Shown here one piece after another: positions 41,490 to 53,804 of a stretch of 64,000 bases of DNA (within the stretch, counting starts at the first letter, position 1; each line of letters begins with the position of its first letter). The DNA lies in assembly GCF_040954645.1 (NCBI RefSeq), contig NC_092804.1:150173108-150237107 (forward strand). Reading direction: 5' to 3'. This stretch comes from Diabrotica undecimpunctata. Lineage: Eukaryota > Arthropoda > Insecta > Coleoptera > Chrysomelidae. The notes below the pieces were generated by a model. The model made no database searches. It had not been told where the DNA came from and saw only the letters and a program-made list of their open reading frames with translations. A program made the position numbers and the translations under genes.

Positions 41490-42930
41490 CTTTAAAAAGA
41501 GAAGAGAGTCCTGTTTACCCTTCTTTCCCTGTTATTTTTTTATTTATCACTCCAGGACAGCATTTAAATATTCGTTTTGGACCAGAATTGATACTTATGG
41601 TTGAGTTTTATGCTTTTATAATGGTGTTTGTAAATGTGTTATCTGAATACAAACGTCAATTTTGTTTAGGTAGTACTATTCCTTTATTTACAATATAAAT
41701 TATATAAATAGATATCGTTTTTTAATCACAGTAAGTTAATGTGCTTAGCTGTTAGTGGCCAGTTACCAATCAGAATGTTTTTCATTGTATCTCAAGAAAT
41801 TTTTCTATTCACCTTTATTATTTGGATATTGCTCCTGAGGAGGCTATAAAAATTACTAGACCGAAATCGAAGTCAAATAGAATCGTTTGTAACAACTGCT
41901 ATTCGTTCCTGGAACCAAATACCAGGAAGCAACAGTTTATTGTTATTGAAAAAGTCAGCAATAATAAAAAGATCAATGCCGTTATGGGGTGAATTTAGAG
42001 ATACTGATAAATCGATATTTATTTTGTTTGAGTTATTGGGAACTAAATTTGCTAGGGTTCAATAAAATAATTTAAGTAAATATCAAATAAATTACTTAGT
42101 ACGCCAGGAACAGGAAATACGTAAAGAAGTTAACAAGGAACTGACAGTAAAATGTTATTAGTAAAATTCTATTTATTTTCAGTACTCGCCAAGAATAAGC
42201 AGTAAAAACGAATTAATCTAATCAATTGATTAGCGAAACTATGCTAAATTAATATAAAATTTCGTCCTACTCGTTTAACATAAAAATAAACACAAATGTT
42301 TACCTAATGTGTTTATTTGGCTAAAAAATGTACTTTTCCTGGCACATTGTACACTGCAAGGATATAACATCAAGGTCAGAATTGGTCAAATGTAGGTGCT
42401 TGTTACACTTATTTCATTGTATAAGATTTTCTACATTGTATTCGAAACTTTCACTAAATATGTGTGTAAACATATGAAATTAACCTTTTTACTATGGCGA
42501 GTGTACACAGCAATGTTATTTCGACTGCATCTATTGTTCCTATAAATATTCTGTGGCTTGGTTCTAAAAGGGCCAATGCCAAAATTCTTCTAAATTGAGT
42601 TTGACCCTGATTCTTACTGAGAAAGATTAATACTTTATTGTGTAGAAAGGTCGTAAGTCTGTGGACTGTCATAAGCAATGTATGGAAATTCCACCAAAGC
42701 CAATGTAAATTACTAGAATGTTTCATATTTTATAAAAACGGCCACAGTAAATATAGACACGGGGTTAAAGAGGTTGTTTCATTGTCGAATGGCCCAAGTC
42801 TACATCGGCCCTTTTAACGAAAAATATATTCTTACTATGTTGACACCGGCCAAGTAATCGAGTGAGCATCACGTTGTTTGCTCAAAATTCACTGTAGCTG
42901 AATTCATCAGTTGACGTGTGTTAAGTGTTT
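41490..42930. other. AT-rich stretch, no gene; possible hammerhead-like relic
   Basis: At 41835-41876 CTGAGGA, a GG/CC stem remnant and GAAATCGAAGTC occur in hammerhead order. Stem I and the A15.1-U16.1 pair are absent, so this is at most a relic. Nothing else recognised. Confidence 0.3.
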
Positions 42931-42937
42931 AAAACTA

Positions 42938-45118
42938 TGTCTGATCGATGTAAAAGAATTGTCGAACTCGGTAGAGAGCTGAATATTCAAGAAAAAGGTA
43001 AGTTTATTAATGACTTTCTTTAAGATAACGTTTTTTGAGGTTATGTCTACTAATCGGCATCGATCGACTTTGTAAAACTACGTTGTGTATTTTTTTTATT
43101 CATTTTAGTTAGTATTAATAGAAATGCAGGACAGCACTGGCTGACGACTATGTGCTAACAGGCTGTTATACTTATTTTTAAAACATGTTATTGTTACAAC
43201 TAACCTGTTTAAACTAAACTGTTTAGTGTATTTAATTAAAATTTAATTGTTATGAATAGTTTCGCGATACAGTTTCTATATACCATCATTTTGCGGAGAA
43301 GATAGATTATGTATTAAATCATGTCATTTAGTCAGGGTATACAGATACATGTATATCAGCTTTCGCTAACTGGTGTCATCAGACCTACTTAAATCCAGCT
43401 GTTAGAACTCGAGATTGATTTTTGTTAACTTTCTTTTCAGGTAAATCTGAGAAAAATTTCCATTCACTGAGACACCATTCTATGTTCACCATGTAATTAT
43501 GGGGGAGTATGCAATACATCGCAGCCTCAAGTAATTGAAACGCACAGTTTAACAGCTGTTTCTGATATCGCACAAGAAGAGCATAATGACGTGAATTAAA
43601 GCAGCTCGGATGAATTCATTTGCAGTTCCCACTCATCTGACTCTGATATGAGTTTTGATCATTTGGTGAGAAAAAAGAAGTACAGTAAACGAACAGAAGT
43701 CCATGTAACTGCAGACGTTATTGACTACATACCTTGAACAGCAAATGTAGAGAAAAGAAAAAACAAGAAGAAGGCTAATTAACGAGAAAACGAAAAAGAC
43801 AGCCAGGAAAGTGGAAAAAATATATAAGAAAGAGTCTTAAAGCTGCAGAAAAACAGTATCATTCATCAAAAGGTAATCTTGTTCCTGCCAAGCATATAAG
43901 AGAATCTTGCAAAAGCACAAAAAAAATATATTGCTAATAGTATCGAGGAGGTAATAAAGAAGGTTCAGCGGTTAAGAAAATCAATAGAAGAGAGTAGAAA
44001 AAAGTACTCTAGAAAGTACTCTATTTTTTCACCAAAGGCTACAACAGCAGAATAGAAGTATGTAAAACAATGTATCTAAGCATTCTCGATTTAACCGAAA
44101 AGAAGATACGATTACTTGTTGAGAAAAAAAAAAAAGAATAGTGAGTCAGGAATATATACGGTGGATGAACGAGGAAAGCATACGAACCAACCAATAATAT
44201 CATCTGAAGATAAAGAACGAATAAAGGCCCACATCAATATGTTCCCGACATATCAGAATCACTACTTACGCTCTCATACTAAAAAGCTTTATCTATTATC
44301 TGATCTTTCAATATCACAGATGCATCGCCTTTATATACAAAACTGTATTGATGATAAAATTGAGCCCAAAAGTTCATCAATTTACAGAAAGATTTTTGTG
44401 GAGGAATTTAATTTATCTTTTCACAAGCCAAGCAACGATAAATGTGACAAATATAGTCACCTCATCAAGACTGCTAGTGAAATAAAATGATGTAAGGTAG
44501 AAGAGGAACAAAAGCGACATTTGCATATAGCTAGCATGGCATATGAAGAAAAAACGTGTGACAGGAACAGATGTATGGATAACTCAGTTTTAGTTGTGGT
44601 TAACTTTAAAAATGTGTTTCTACACCGTCATTAAAAAACAACTACACCTTCTACAAAAGGAACCTATGGACGTTGAACTTAACTTTTTTTAAATCGAATG
44701 CTACAAGCAACCCAGCCACTTATTACTTATGAAATGAAATTTTTGCAAACCGTGGTGGTCAAGATATTTAGGTCCACCTGTCAAGGTGGACAGGTTATAT
44801 TTACTCACTTAAAAAATCTTCCCGAGAGCATAAGAAAAATTATATTTTATAGTGACTGTTGCCCAGGCCAAAAAACATAAATATATATCTTGTTGTAATG
44901 TTCCTACTTAGTATTAAACACTTCCGGAATGAAGGACGACATGTGACTTTAACACATAAGGTTTTTGCATTCAGGACACACCCATATGGAAGCTGATTCG
45001 ATTCATGTAGCCATAGAAAAAACAAAGAGATTAACTACTGCCAATATTGATATCCCTAGAGACTACGCCAACTTGATAAGATTGGTTCCAAGAAAGTCTC
45101 CTATTATTGACAACGAAC
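42938..45118 (+). pseudogene. decayed intron-containing gene of a transposon-like insect family (DUF7869-like)
   Basis: Exon 1 (42938-42997) encodes MSDRCKRIVELGRELNIQEK and ends exactly at GTAAGT. A CTTTTCAG acceptor lies near 43440. The body gives SSDEFICSSHSSDSDMSFDH, YTVDERGKHTNQ-like (44150), AHINMFPTYQNHYLRSHTKK, IYRKIFVEEFNLSF and CDKYSHL. A later part gives LPESIRKIIFYSDCCPGQK (44830) and GHTHMEADSIHVAIEKTKR (44985). These blocks match a repeat-like family abundant in aphids and beetles whose C-terminal domain I know as DUF7869; its acidic and His motifs suggest a nuclease fold (inference). Stops and frameshifts are many. A LINE truncates it at 45118. Confidence 0.55.
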
Positions 45119-46040
45119 ATCCTTCTGAGGACTTCAACATTTGTTATTCGGTCTATCCAACTTATTTTTTATATTCTTCGGTAGGTCCACATCTCGAATG
45201 CTTTAAGTCGATCGTTCACCTTTTTCTTTAACGTCCAGGCCTTCACCCCATATAGTAGCAGTATCATCGGCATATCTGATGTTGTCTTTCGAATATAGAT
45301 TGAACAATAAGGGAGAGAGTATGCAACCTTGCCTTACGCCTTTTTTTATCTCTACTTTCTCCAAAAGTTCTTTGCCTACCCTGACTTATGCTATTTGGTT
45401 AAAGTAGAGATGAGTTATTATTCTTAAGTCTTTTTTGTCAATGTCCTTATCTTTAAATAACTGTATAAGCCGGTTGTGTCGGACCTTATCGAACGCCTTA
45501 TTGTAATCAATAAAAGAAACATAGAGTGGTTGGTTTACATCAATACATGAGGACGTTAAATCCAAATAATGCCTCTCGTGTACCCATGGCATTCCTAAAT
45601 CTAAATTGGGTTTCAGTGATGTCTTGTTCCACTTTTCTGAAAATTCTTAAATGCATAATTTTTACAAATATTTTTAGTGTGTGACTCATGAGACCAATTA
45701 TACGGTTTTCATTACATTCCTTTGCATTAGGTTTTTTGGTAATGTAATAAATGTTGATTTGAGCCAATCTCTCGGAGTAATACTCGTATTATATATAGTA
45801 TTATATAAGTCTACTAATACATTGATCTGATCTTCTGATATTAATTTAATTATTTCATTTGGAATTGTGTAAGGCCCCGTAGTTTTATTAGATTTTGCCA
45901 GATTTATTGCATGTATTATTTCATCCTTAGTTATATTTGGACCTATATCATGTTCCTCGTAATCGTTCATTGTTGTGTCCTGTCATCCTCAAACAATTCT
46001 TGTACGTATTCTCTCCATCTGTTTATTTCATACTTATCAA
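45118..46040 (-). pseudogene. LINE RT with internal deletion across the palm
   Basis: Minus strand: EINRWREYVQELFEDDR, KSNKTTGPYTIPNEIIKLI, IGLMSHTLKIFVKIMHLRIF, TQFRFRNAMGTREALFGFN, VSFIDYNKAFDKVRHNRLI (motif A), KKGVRQGCILSPLLFNLYS, then NIRYADDTA directly joined to LYGVKAWTLKKK. About 90 residues between YADD and LYGVKAW are missing, and a few before YADD too. It ends in ITNVEVLRRM at 45118 without a LINE tail, so it is truncated at both ends. Same subfamily as 61113-64000. Confidence 0.8.
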
Positions 46041-46290
46041 TAATTTTTTTAAATCCAAAAACGATTCAAACTATTTTTTATAATAATACGAAAGTTGCAT
46101 ACCATCTGCAAATAATTATTTCGTGCGAACTTAACCAACTTCAACGGCTTGTCTTCGACCTATGAAATCTTTCATACGAACGGTACATTCACATTCAAAC
46201 AGTAACGAAGTTTATTGAGCGACACAGACAAATAGCTGTGTGTGCGGTTCTAGGCAAAATAATTAATAATTTTTATTTTCAGAGTTGACT
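46040..46290. other. no gene seen
   Basis: Flank of the IS630/Tc1/mariner-type element. Confidence 0.4.
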
Positions 46291-46293
46291 TAT

Positions 46294-48148
46294 AGTCGGT
46301 TCGCTATATTTACGCGGGTTTCGGATATATCAAAATTATGCTAATGACTCATTGATAACCAGTTGCAGTAAACGACTTCCCAGAAAATTAGGTAAAAACT
46401 GCATTAATGGTCATATTTTAAAATACATTAAAATAACATTAGGGCAGGTATAAATTTGTTACAATATTGCAGTTGAATTGATTCTTTGCCAGTGTTGACA
46501 TTGTATGTTTGGTGGAAATATTTAAAAATGCCTAGACGTGTGTTAGATGTAGATAGTCTAATTTGTAGTGTACATAAGTATTTTACGGATGAAAAAGAAA
46601 ATGGCGGTCCTTTAAAATCAGTAATGTCTGTTCAACAACGCGTATGTGATGCTCTAGGAATTAGTGAAACCAAACTAAGAGGAGTATTACAAAATCGCAA
46701 TAATGAACGGCCGAAAGAAGATCACCGAAAAACTCGCCTATCATTGAAAACGAAAGATATTCCAGATGGAAAAAAAATTGAAATTCGTGATACCATTTAT
46801 CGAATGCGAGCCAACAAGGAACATGTGACCTTAAATACAATTCTCTCGGAATTAAAAGATAGAAAATTTGACGAAATTGGCAGAACAAGTCTATGGCAAG
46901 TGATACATAATTTGGGTTTCAAATTTCAAAAGGAGGATAACAGAAAAGCCCTTTGTGAAAGAAGTTCTGTTGTGCATAAAAGAATTAACTTTCTAAGAAA
47001 ATATTCTAAATTAAAAGAAGAAAGGGCAAATTTTATATATTTGGACGAAACATGGATATTTTCTAGGGGTGCAACCAAGAGAATATGGCAAGATGATAAC
47101 GTAAAGTCTATCAAACATACCGATGGAGAAGGGAAGCGACATATAATTTTACATGCAGGAGAGAAATCGGGTTTTATAGAAGGTGCTGATTTAATATTTT
47201 CATCTAAATTAAAATCAAGTGACTATCACGATAATATGAACACAGAAATGTTTGTAAAATGGTTACATGAAAAACTTCTCCCAGATTTAAGTGAGTCCAG
47301 CGGAATTATTTTAGACAATGCACCTTACCATTCTGAAGTATTAAACAAAAGTCCAACTAATTCTTGGACTGTTAATAAAATTAAAGAATGGTTGACAAAG
47401 GAACATATACCATTTACATAACATATTTTAAAATCAGAATTATTACGCTTGGCAAATATCCACGCAAAACCAAAAACCTTTGTTGTGGATCAGATTATTG
47501 AAAGTTACGGTCATCAAGTTTTACGTCTGCCACCGTATCATTGCCAGTTTAATCCCATCGAATATATATGGGGAATAGCAAAACAATATTATGACAACCG
47601 TATTGGGCCTAACGGTTATAGCGACGACGCAGCTCGGGAAACTTGGCGAAACAGAAGTGTGGTGCAACTGTATATTCAAGTGCGAGAAACTAATAGAAGA
47701 TTGGTGGACTCGTGAAAATAAAATAAACGAAATAAGTCCAATCATAATAACAATTAATGGTGATGACAGTGATGATGATGACGATTATGATATTTTTGAT
47801 GATAATGACTGATTTTCATTTTTCTTGGCAAGTTAAATTTTTTTATTTTTCATTAGAAATTCTCTCCATGGAACAAATATACATAGACCATATTTTCTGT
47901 GTGAAGTGTAACATAAAATTATTATTAGGTTTATATTAGCCACATTAGACTCCATTAATGAAGTAATTCTCCTTATTATGCTGTCAATTATATAAAAGAT
48001 TTTCCATTATTATTTAATTAAAAAAAGTAATGGATTATTTTTCATTTCATTTGACCAGTTGATATTTCCCCAAAGAGCAGTTAATTAAAACTGGGTACTT
48101 ACAATAAAATTTTTAATCCGAAACCCGCGTAAATATAGCGAACCGACT
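46294..48148 (+). mobile_element. IS630/Tc1/mariner-type transposon, both ends present
   Basis: AGTCGGTTCGCTATATTTAC (from 46294), continuing GCGGGTTTCGGAT, recurs inverted and exact at 48116-48148. That is 33 bp of perfect TIR. The element is about 1.86 kb with one transposase gene. Flanks are TTAT on the left and TTAG on the right, so the exact TSD is unclear. Perfect ends with only two coding lesions suggest a recent insertion. Confidence 0.85.
46528..47812 (+). pseudogene. DDE transposase, long D-to-E spacing, two lesions
   Basis: MPRRVLDVDSLICSVHKYF is the probable start; the earlier ATG at 46486 adds 14 unlikely residues. A helix-turn-helix (VCDALGISETKLRGVL) is followed by a second DNA-binding segment ending FDEIGRTSLWQVIHNLGFKF. 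Catalytic blocks are FIYLDETWIF (first D), GIILDNAPYHSE (second D) and CQFNPIEYIWG (E). About 81 residues separate the second D from E, unlike DD34E of Tc1. The tail is acidic (DDSDDDDDYDIFDD). Lesions are an in-frame TAA at 47419-47421 and a frameshift near 47655. Confidence 0.85.
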
Positions 48149-48149
48149 T

Positions 48150-49820
48150 TAGAAGTTGATTTAGGTGTAGCCCGCCAAAAGGTAAAGCCTACGCTAGGGT
48201 TAAAGTTCATTTTAGAAGGATTGGCAGTTTTGTATATTAATTTTTATGTTATCAAAGGTTGTTAACATAACCTCTAGAATTCAAATTTTCATACAATTCC
48301 CTTGGGTTCATTAAAGGTATTACATGTTTCTCGAGACTTTTTATCTTATTATCATATCTAATTCTTTTACTTGGCGATTTGTTCTATTTAGTAGTTTATT
48401 AGTATTAAGTTTTTTCATTGTAGTAAAGTTTACTTAAAAATTAGTATTCTAGTGCTCCCTATATAAAGCATTTTTGCTTCTCTACTCAAAATTACAATGT
48501 ACAAGAAGAATTATTGCGTGCAGGATATCTACAGCTTTATATGTATTAAAGGATTTTTATTTCAACCAACATATTTTTTACACATTAAAAGTTGAATCTG
48601 ACAAGCTGTCAAAAATAATGATTACCAACGCAATTTTATGTACTAAACATTGTTAACATTATGAAACCCCTTTGAGAATTATTAAAAAAATAAAACGTAA
48701 ACAAAAGTATCAGTGAGGCCAATGAAACAGCATGAATCCCTGTAAATTTCAGCTTGGCTTACACAATGGAAGGCTGCAGAATATCATTCGGCCCGTAAAT
48801 TTATTAGGTTAGGTGGTGACACGGGCTAAGGCCCAGAAGACGTATCGCGACGAAGAAAAATACAATGGCCGCAAAATATTGTCAGCCTGGAGTTCTTTAC
48901 GGGATGAATAGGATTACTTTGTATACAATATACGTCATCGCGGACTCGTTTTTCGGTTATATATTTTTTATACTTTTTTTAGAGAGGATTCGCTATGTCG
49001 GGTAAAGAGAGAATTGATCTCGTAAGTTGTTTTCTCTATAGGGCGTTCTAAAACCTTTTCATCTAATTTTTGTAAAAAGCTTTTTTGTTTTATACATTTT
49101 AAGCCCCACTCCTTTTGTCCCACTAAAGTTTGCATCAAAGCCTTTAAGTTTGATATTTATTTTAACGTGTGAAATATATTTTCTTTTGTTTCTCTAGCTT
49201 ATTGTAGTATTATGTATGTAGGTATTTAGATATTTACCAACTGATATGATTTCCATTTTGTTGTGAAATGTTCACGAAAAAATTACGATTATAAAAAACG
49301 TCTCAACTTACTTACTTTTCTCAACAGACTTTTTTTTAAATTTTTGTATTATTAAATTTACAAATTTACAATATGCCACTGAAATCTATAAGTAAATGTG
49401 AATATTGTCGATACACGAGAGGAGCAATTATCCACTGATAACACTCTCAATAAAAACACTCACAAATTGAGTTATTGTTGGAATACATTTGAAAGTAATA
49501 TTGAAATTAAAATCAAAAATTTAAGCTGAAATTAAAGAATAAAGTCTGTTGGCCAGTGTCTCTTTAATCTTCGTCTGACTTTTGGTTGGAGGCGTAGTTG
49601 CCTTGCTTTCTCTTTAGGGTGAGCTGGCAGGTGTTCTTGATAGTTTCTTGTTAGTCTGCTGATTTATTTTGCAACGAACGGTATACTAGAGTCGGCATGC
49701 AATGTTTTGATACTAACGTACCACGGTACGTTGAAAATCATCAAGTATCTTAGATTCGCTGAGTGATTTTGGTATTAGAGTTATTAACTAGACATAGTTG
49801 CACTCCATATGTCCATATGG
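48150..49820. other. AT-rich stretch, no gene seen
   Basis: No recognisable domain. Short open frames only. Confidence 0.4.
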
Positions 49821-49828
49821 GCTTTATT

Positions 49829-50290
<462 letters not shown>

Positions 50291-50349
50291 TGCGATTTTT
50301 GGCTTTTTAGACAATTCATTTGACGTATTTTTATATTGATATTTTTATA

Positions 50350-50880
50350 TTTTATATATTGATATATTTTTTTACCAAGATGTGTGCTTTACAAGTGAGC
50401 TTTTCGTCAAGTGTCATTCTCAAGTATTTGACTTCTGTTTTTATTGGTAGTAATATATCGTTCAGTGTGATTCTCGGGCGCCTATGGTGTTTCTATTCGT
50501 GAATGTAATTTGATTAGACTTGGTGTGGTTAACTTTGATTTATCATCTATTCATCCAGTCTTGTAGTAAATTCATGTGTATTTAAAGGTTTCCTGATGCT
50601 ACTTGAGGGCCATCATCGTTGGATATTCCAGCAGTGTCATCTGCGAACATGGCTACTGCGGTATTATTTGTTGTTGGGATATCAGCTGTTTATATGGGGT
50701 ACAGCAGGGGACTAAGGACACTTTCTTGAGGGACACCAGATTTTATGAAATAGAAATGAGAGGTTTTTATAAGGAATCTGACTTGAAAGTAACGTTCTAT
50801 GAGGTATGATCTTAATAATACATAGTGACGTAAGGGAAAATATGATGTAAGTTTATATAGAAGGCCGTCGTACCAACCAC
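50350..50880 (-). pseudogene. Jockey-clade LINE RT fragment with FADD
   Basis: Minus strand: GLLYKLTSYFPLRHYVLLRS, SGVPQESVLSPLLYPI, a stop, TADIPTTNNTAVAMFADDTA (catalytic FADD), then LLQDWMNR and ILLPIKTEVKYLRMTLDEKL. These are the palm-to-thumb blocks of Jockey-type RT. Stops near 50695, 50590 and 50540 inactivate it. It is distinct from the RTE-like LINEs around it. Confidence 0.75.
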
Positions 50881-50892
50881 CAACGTAGGCCT

Positions 50893-51060
50893 TCTTCTTA
50901 GAGTGCCGTCTCCCTACGGAGGTTGACAATTATAATGGCTATTTTTAGTTTTAAACTTGCTGCTCTAAACAAATCAATCGATCTGCATTGATATCAATCA
51001 CGTAGATTTTTCAACCATGAGTTCTGCCTTCGTCGTAGGCCTGTTTTACATCTAAGAAGA
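50893..51060 (-). pseudogene. LINE 3'-terminal fragment
   Basis: The minus strand ends AATAGCCATTATAATTGTCA, then ACCTCCG and TAAGAAGAAG, the conserved 3' terminus of the 61-kb LINE subfamily (KIAVMIANLR). It is inserted beside the Jockey fragment. Confidence 0.65.
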
Positions 51061-51159
51061 AGGCAGTGGTGCATATTTTTTCCTTTGATGCATACGTTAA
51101 TCCTTTTAACAATCCTATGACACTGTTGTAGAAATATGGGAATAAGTGCTTAAACAATG

Positions 51160-51926
51160 GAGATAGAATTTTTAAAAAAATAGTCCCTAACTTCGTTCCT
51201 ATTGCTCATAGGTTTTTTTTAAATGTGAGTTTTTTACCAGCTATCTAATGGTTGTACGTAAAAGTCTAGCTTGAAAAATATAGAAGTTATTACAATTGTT
51301 TATAAGTAAAAAACATAGTCCTTTTTCAAACGTTTATTTTGTAAATAATTTCGATGAAAACGCATATACATTTAACTTCTTAGATAGGTTAAGGCTTAAA
51401 GAATCCTATAAAATTTGCTAATTGTGTCTAGTATCATTAATAGAGCAAGTTCAATAGTTTAAATATTTAGCCTCAGGGATTAAAATATAAATAACTTTTA
51501 AACTATTTGACCGATCGGGGGAAAATTTCGCACTAATTTAAAAGACGGTAATTCCTCTATGTTCAAATGTAATAGTAATATTTTATTTTGTTAATAAAAA
51601 ATTAATAAAATTTATAAACTAGTGCAAAAAACTGCTTTTTTGCAAATATCTCCGTACATTATTTATCAATTTTAATTAAAAAAACGGGAAAATAAAGATA
51701 TTCTTGATATAAAAAAATGATACAAATATTATTTATGTAAAATATAAGGAAAAAAAAAACCAAAAAATCAAATCGTGACCATAAATTATTGTTAAAAAAA
51801 AAGCAAGGTAAAAAGTACTTTTTTATCTATTCGTCATCTAGTAACCTCCATCTATGTCTTAAAAGCTTCAGATATCTGTGAAAAATTTTGCCTTGAAATC
51901 GATGATTTTTTCATAACCAGACTGGG

Positions 51927-51927
<1 letters not shown>
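51160..51927 (+). repeat. single arm of the 33-37 kb foldback family
   Basis: Direct similarity to the right arm at 36170-37008: ACTTCGTTCCTATTG, CTATCTAATGGTTGTACGT, GACCGATCGGGG and the end ATAACCAGACTGGGCTA. It has many small differences and ends on a (TA)n tract. No partner arm lies nearby. Confidence 0.8.

Positions 51928-51991
<64 letters not shown>
51928..51991. repeat. (TA)n microsatellite
   Basis: Pure TA between the foldback arm and the hammerhead foldback. Confidence 0.95.
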
Positions 51992-51994
<3 letters not shown>

Positions 51995-52085
51995 AAAAGG
52001 ATAATGCGAGTGAATAATAAAAGTAAAAAGTAATGGCATGTCTCGCAAAACAGAAAACCAAAAATGGTATATCGATGGAAGGCAA

Positions 52086-52127
52086 CCGTATATACGTATT
52101 TCTGACTATTGGTCGTCTTCAGTACGG
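52086..52127 (-). ncRNA. hammerhead motif, left arm
   Basis: Identical in sequence to the right-arm copy at 52255-52296; see that entry for pairing. On the minus strand the core CTGAAGA is at 52117-52123 (its reverse complement TCTTCAG). Confidence 0.7.
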
Positions 52128-52254
52128 TGCAGCCAAGTTAGAAAAGGAGCATATTAACTTGGGAAAGGATCACTACAGGAGCAATGAAACCAATTTGTGG
52201 CATTAGAGTTAGAAGACCCTGATGGTTTCCAGGGCAACAACTAACTTGGCTGCA

Positions 52255-52296
52255 CCGTACTGAAGACGACCAATAGTCAGAAATACGTATATACGG
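52255..52296 (+). ncRNA. hammerhead motif, right arm
   Basis: CCGTA 52255-52259, CTGAAGA 52260-52266, helix II GAC-CAATA-GTC flanked by a C/A mismatch, GAAA 52280-52283, TACGTAT, A17 52291, TACGG 52292-52296. Stem I is five perfect pairs. Stem III is the eight-base palindrome ATACGTAT. The core is canonical. Helix II has three pairs, its weak point. The predicted cut is after 52291. Confidence 0.72.
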
Positions 52297-52368
52297 TTGT
52301 CTTCCATCGACATACCATTTTTGGTTTTCTGTTTTGCGAGACATGCCATTACTTTTTACTTTTACTTA

Positions 52369-52676
<308 letters not shown>

Positions 52677-52742
<66 letters not shown>
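52677..52742. repeat. (TA)n microsatellite
   Basis: About 66 bp of pure TA. Confidence 0.95.
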
Positions 52743-52744
<2 letters not shown>

Positions 52745-52745
<1 letters not shown>

Positions 52746-53800
52746 TGTGGTTATTCTTAAGCGAAATCGAAATTTTTTATACATTTTTAGAACAGTTATT
52801 ATTTTCAAAAAATTGACTTTTTTGCACTATTTTACTAAGCTATTTTGGCACTCACTAAGCAACAGAAAGGGTCTACGGTCTATATCTTAAATTTTCTATG
52901 GGTTTCTGGTAAAATTGTCACTTTTCCATATAATTTATAGGTCTTGACCTAGCATTTTAAATCAAACAGCGATCATACAGTGTTTATATATTGTTAATAA
53001 GCAAATATGATGTTTAATCTTTTGTATATTTTGTTTCTTACATATTGTTATCACCAAGTTTAATAAAAGCAGTTGTAAGATACCTGTATCAACGATTGTG
53101 ATGAGAAAATTGTTAGTTCCCTGGTTTACTGTAAGGATTTTAAAATTATACCGTCCAATTAAGGTTAAAAAAAGCATATTGTTCCACAGAAATCTTTTAC
53201 TTTACTTTAGTAATTTTAGTATTTTTTTATTTTTTAGTAATTTTAGGCTAAAATTCTCCAGTCTGAGGAAGATTTCGTGATTTGTCGTATACAGTTTCGT
53301 CACATTTATTATTTAAATTTTAATACCACTTTAGCTTAGCCACTTAGATAACAAAAATCAACAAAAGGTCGTCAAAAATTTAAACCATTTTAAATTAATT
53401 TGGATAATCTCGACCTACTATGAGTTGAGCAATTAATACAACAAAAACCTTTTCTTATTATGTAATTGATTTTGGCTCTGCGTATTTTTACGGCGCCATT
53501 AGCTTTTAATTGTGTATCAAATGCTCACACCTTTTGACAGACCGAAAAGAAGACGGATTAACAGACAGAAAAGAAGAAGAAGACTTGACAAATAGCTCGA
53601 CGATAAAAAGATTTGACAGGTGAAAGGATAGCTGACGCGGATAAATAGATTTGACAGACCAAGAAGAAGAAGAACTGACAGTTGACATGACAGACTAAAA
53701 AGAAGAAGAGGCGGCCATCTTGGTGGGGCAGGCCTCTGTGACGTCAGTGAACAGGACCTCTTTCTCATTGGTCGATGGGTTGGGTTTGTTATGTTGGGTT
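52745..53800. other. no gene; GA-rich tract at 53530-53720
   Basis: From 53530 to 53720 the sequence repeats AGAAGAAGA and TTGACAG-type units imperfectly (at least five TGACAG or TGACAA). Otherwise AT-rich and without motifs. Confidence 0.4.
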
Positions 53801-53804
53801 CCAG

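Noticed and set aside
43361..43382. Hammerhead-like order on the minus strand (CTGATGA ... GAAAGCTG)
   Set aside because: No helix II can be drawn between the core and GAAA, position 17 would be G, and stem I has at most two pairs.
48994..49035. ATGTCGGGTAAAGAGAGAAT followed by a CTCGTAAGT donor-like site, resembling the exon at 42938
   Set aside because: Only about nine codons, no downstream coding blocks and no acceptor; chance match is likely.
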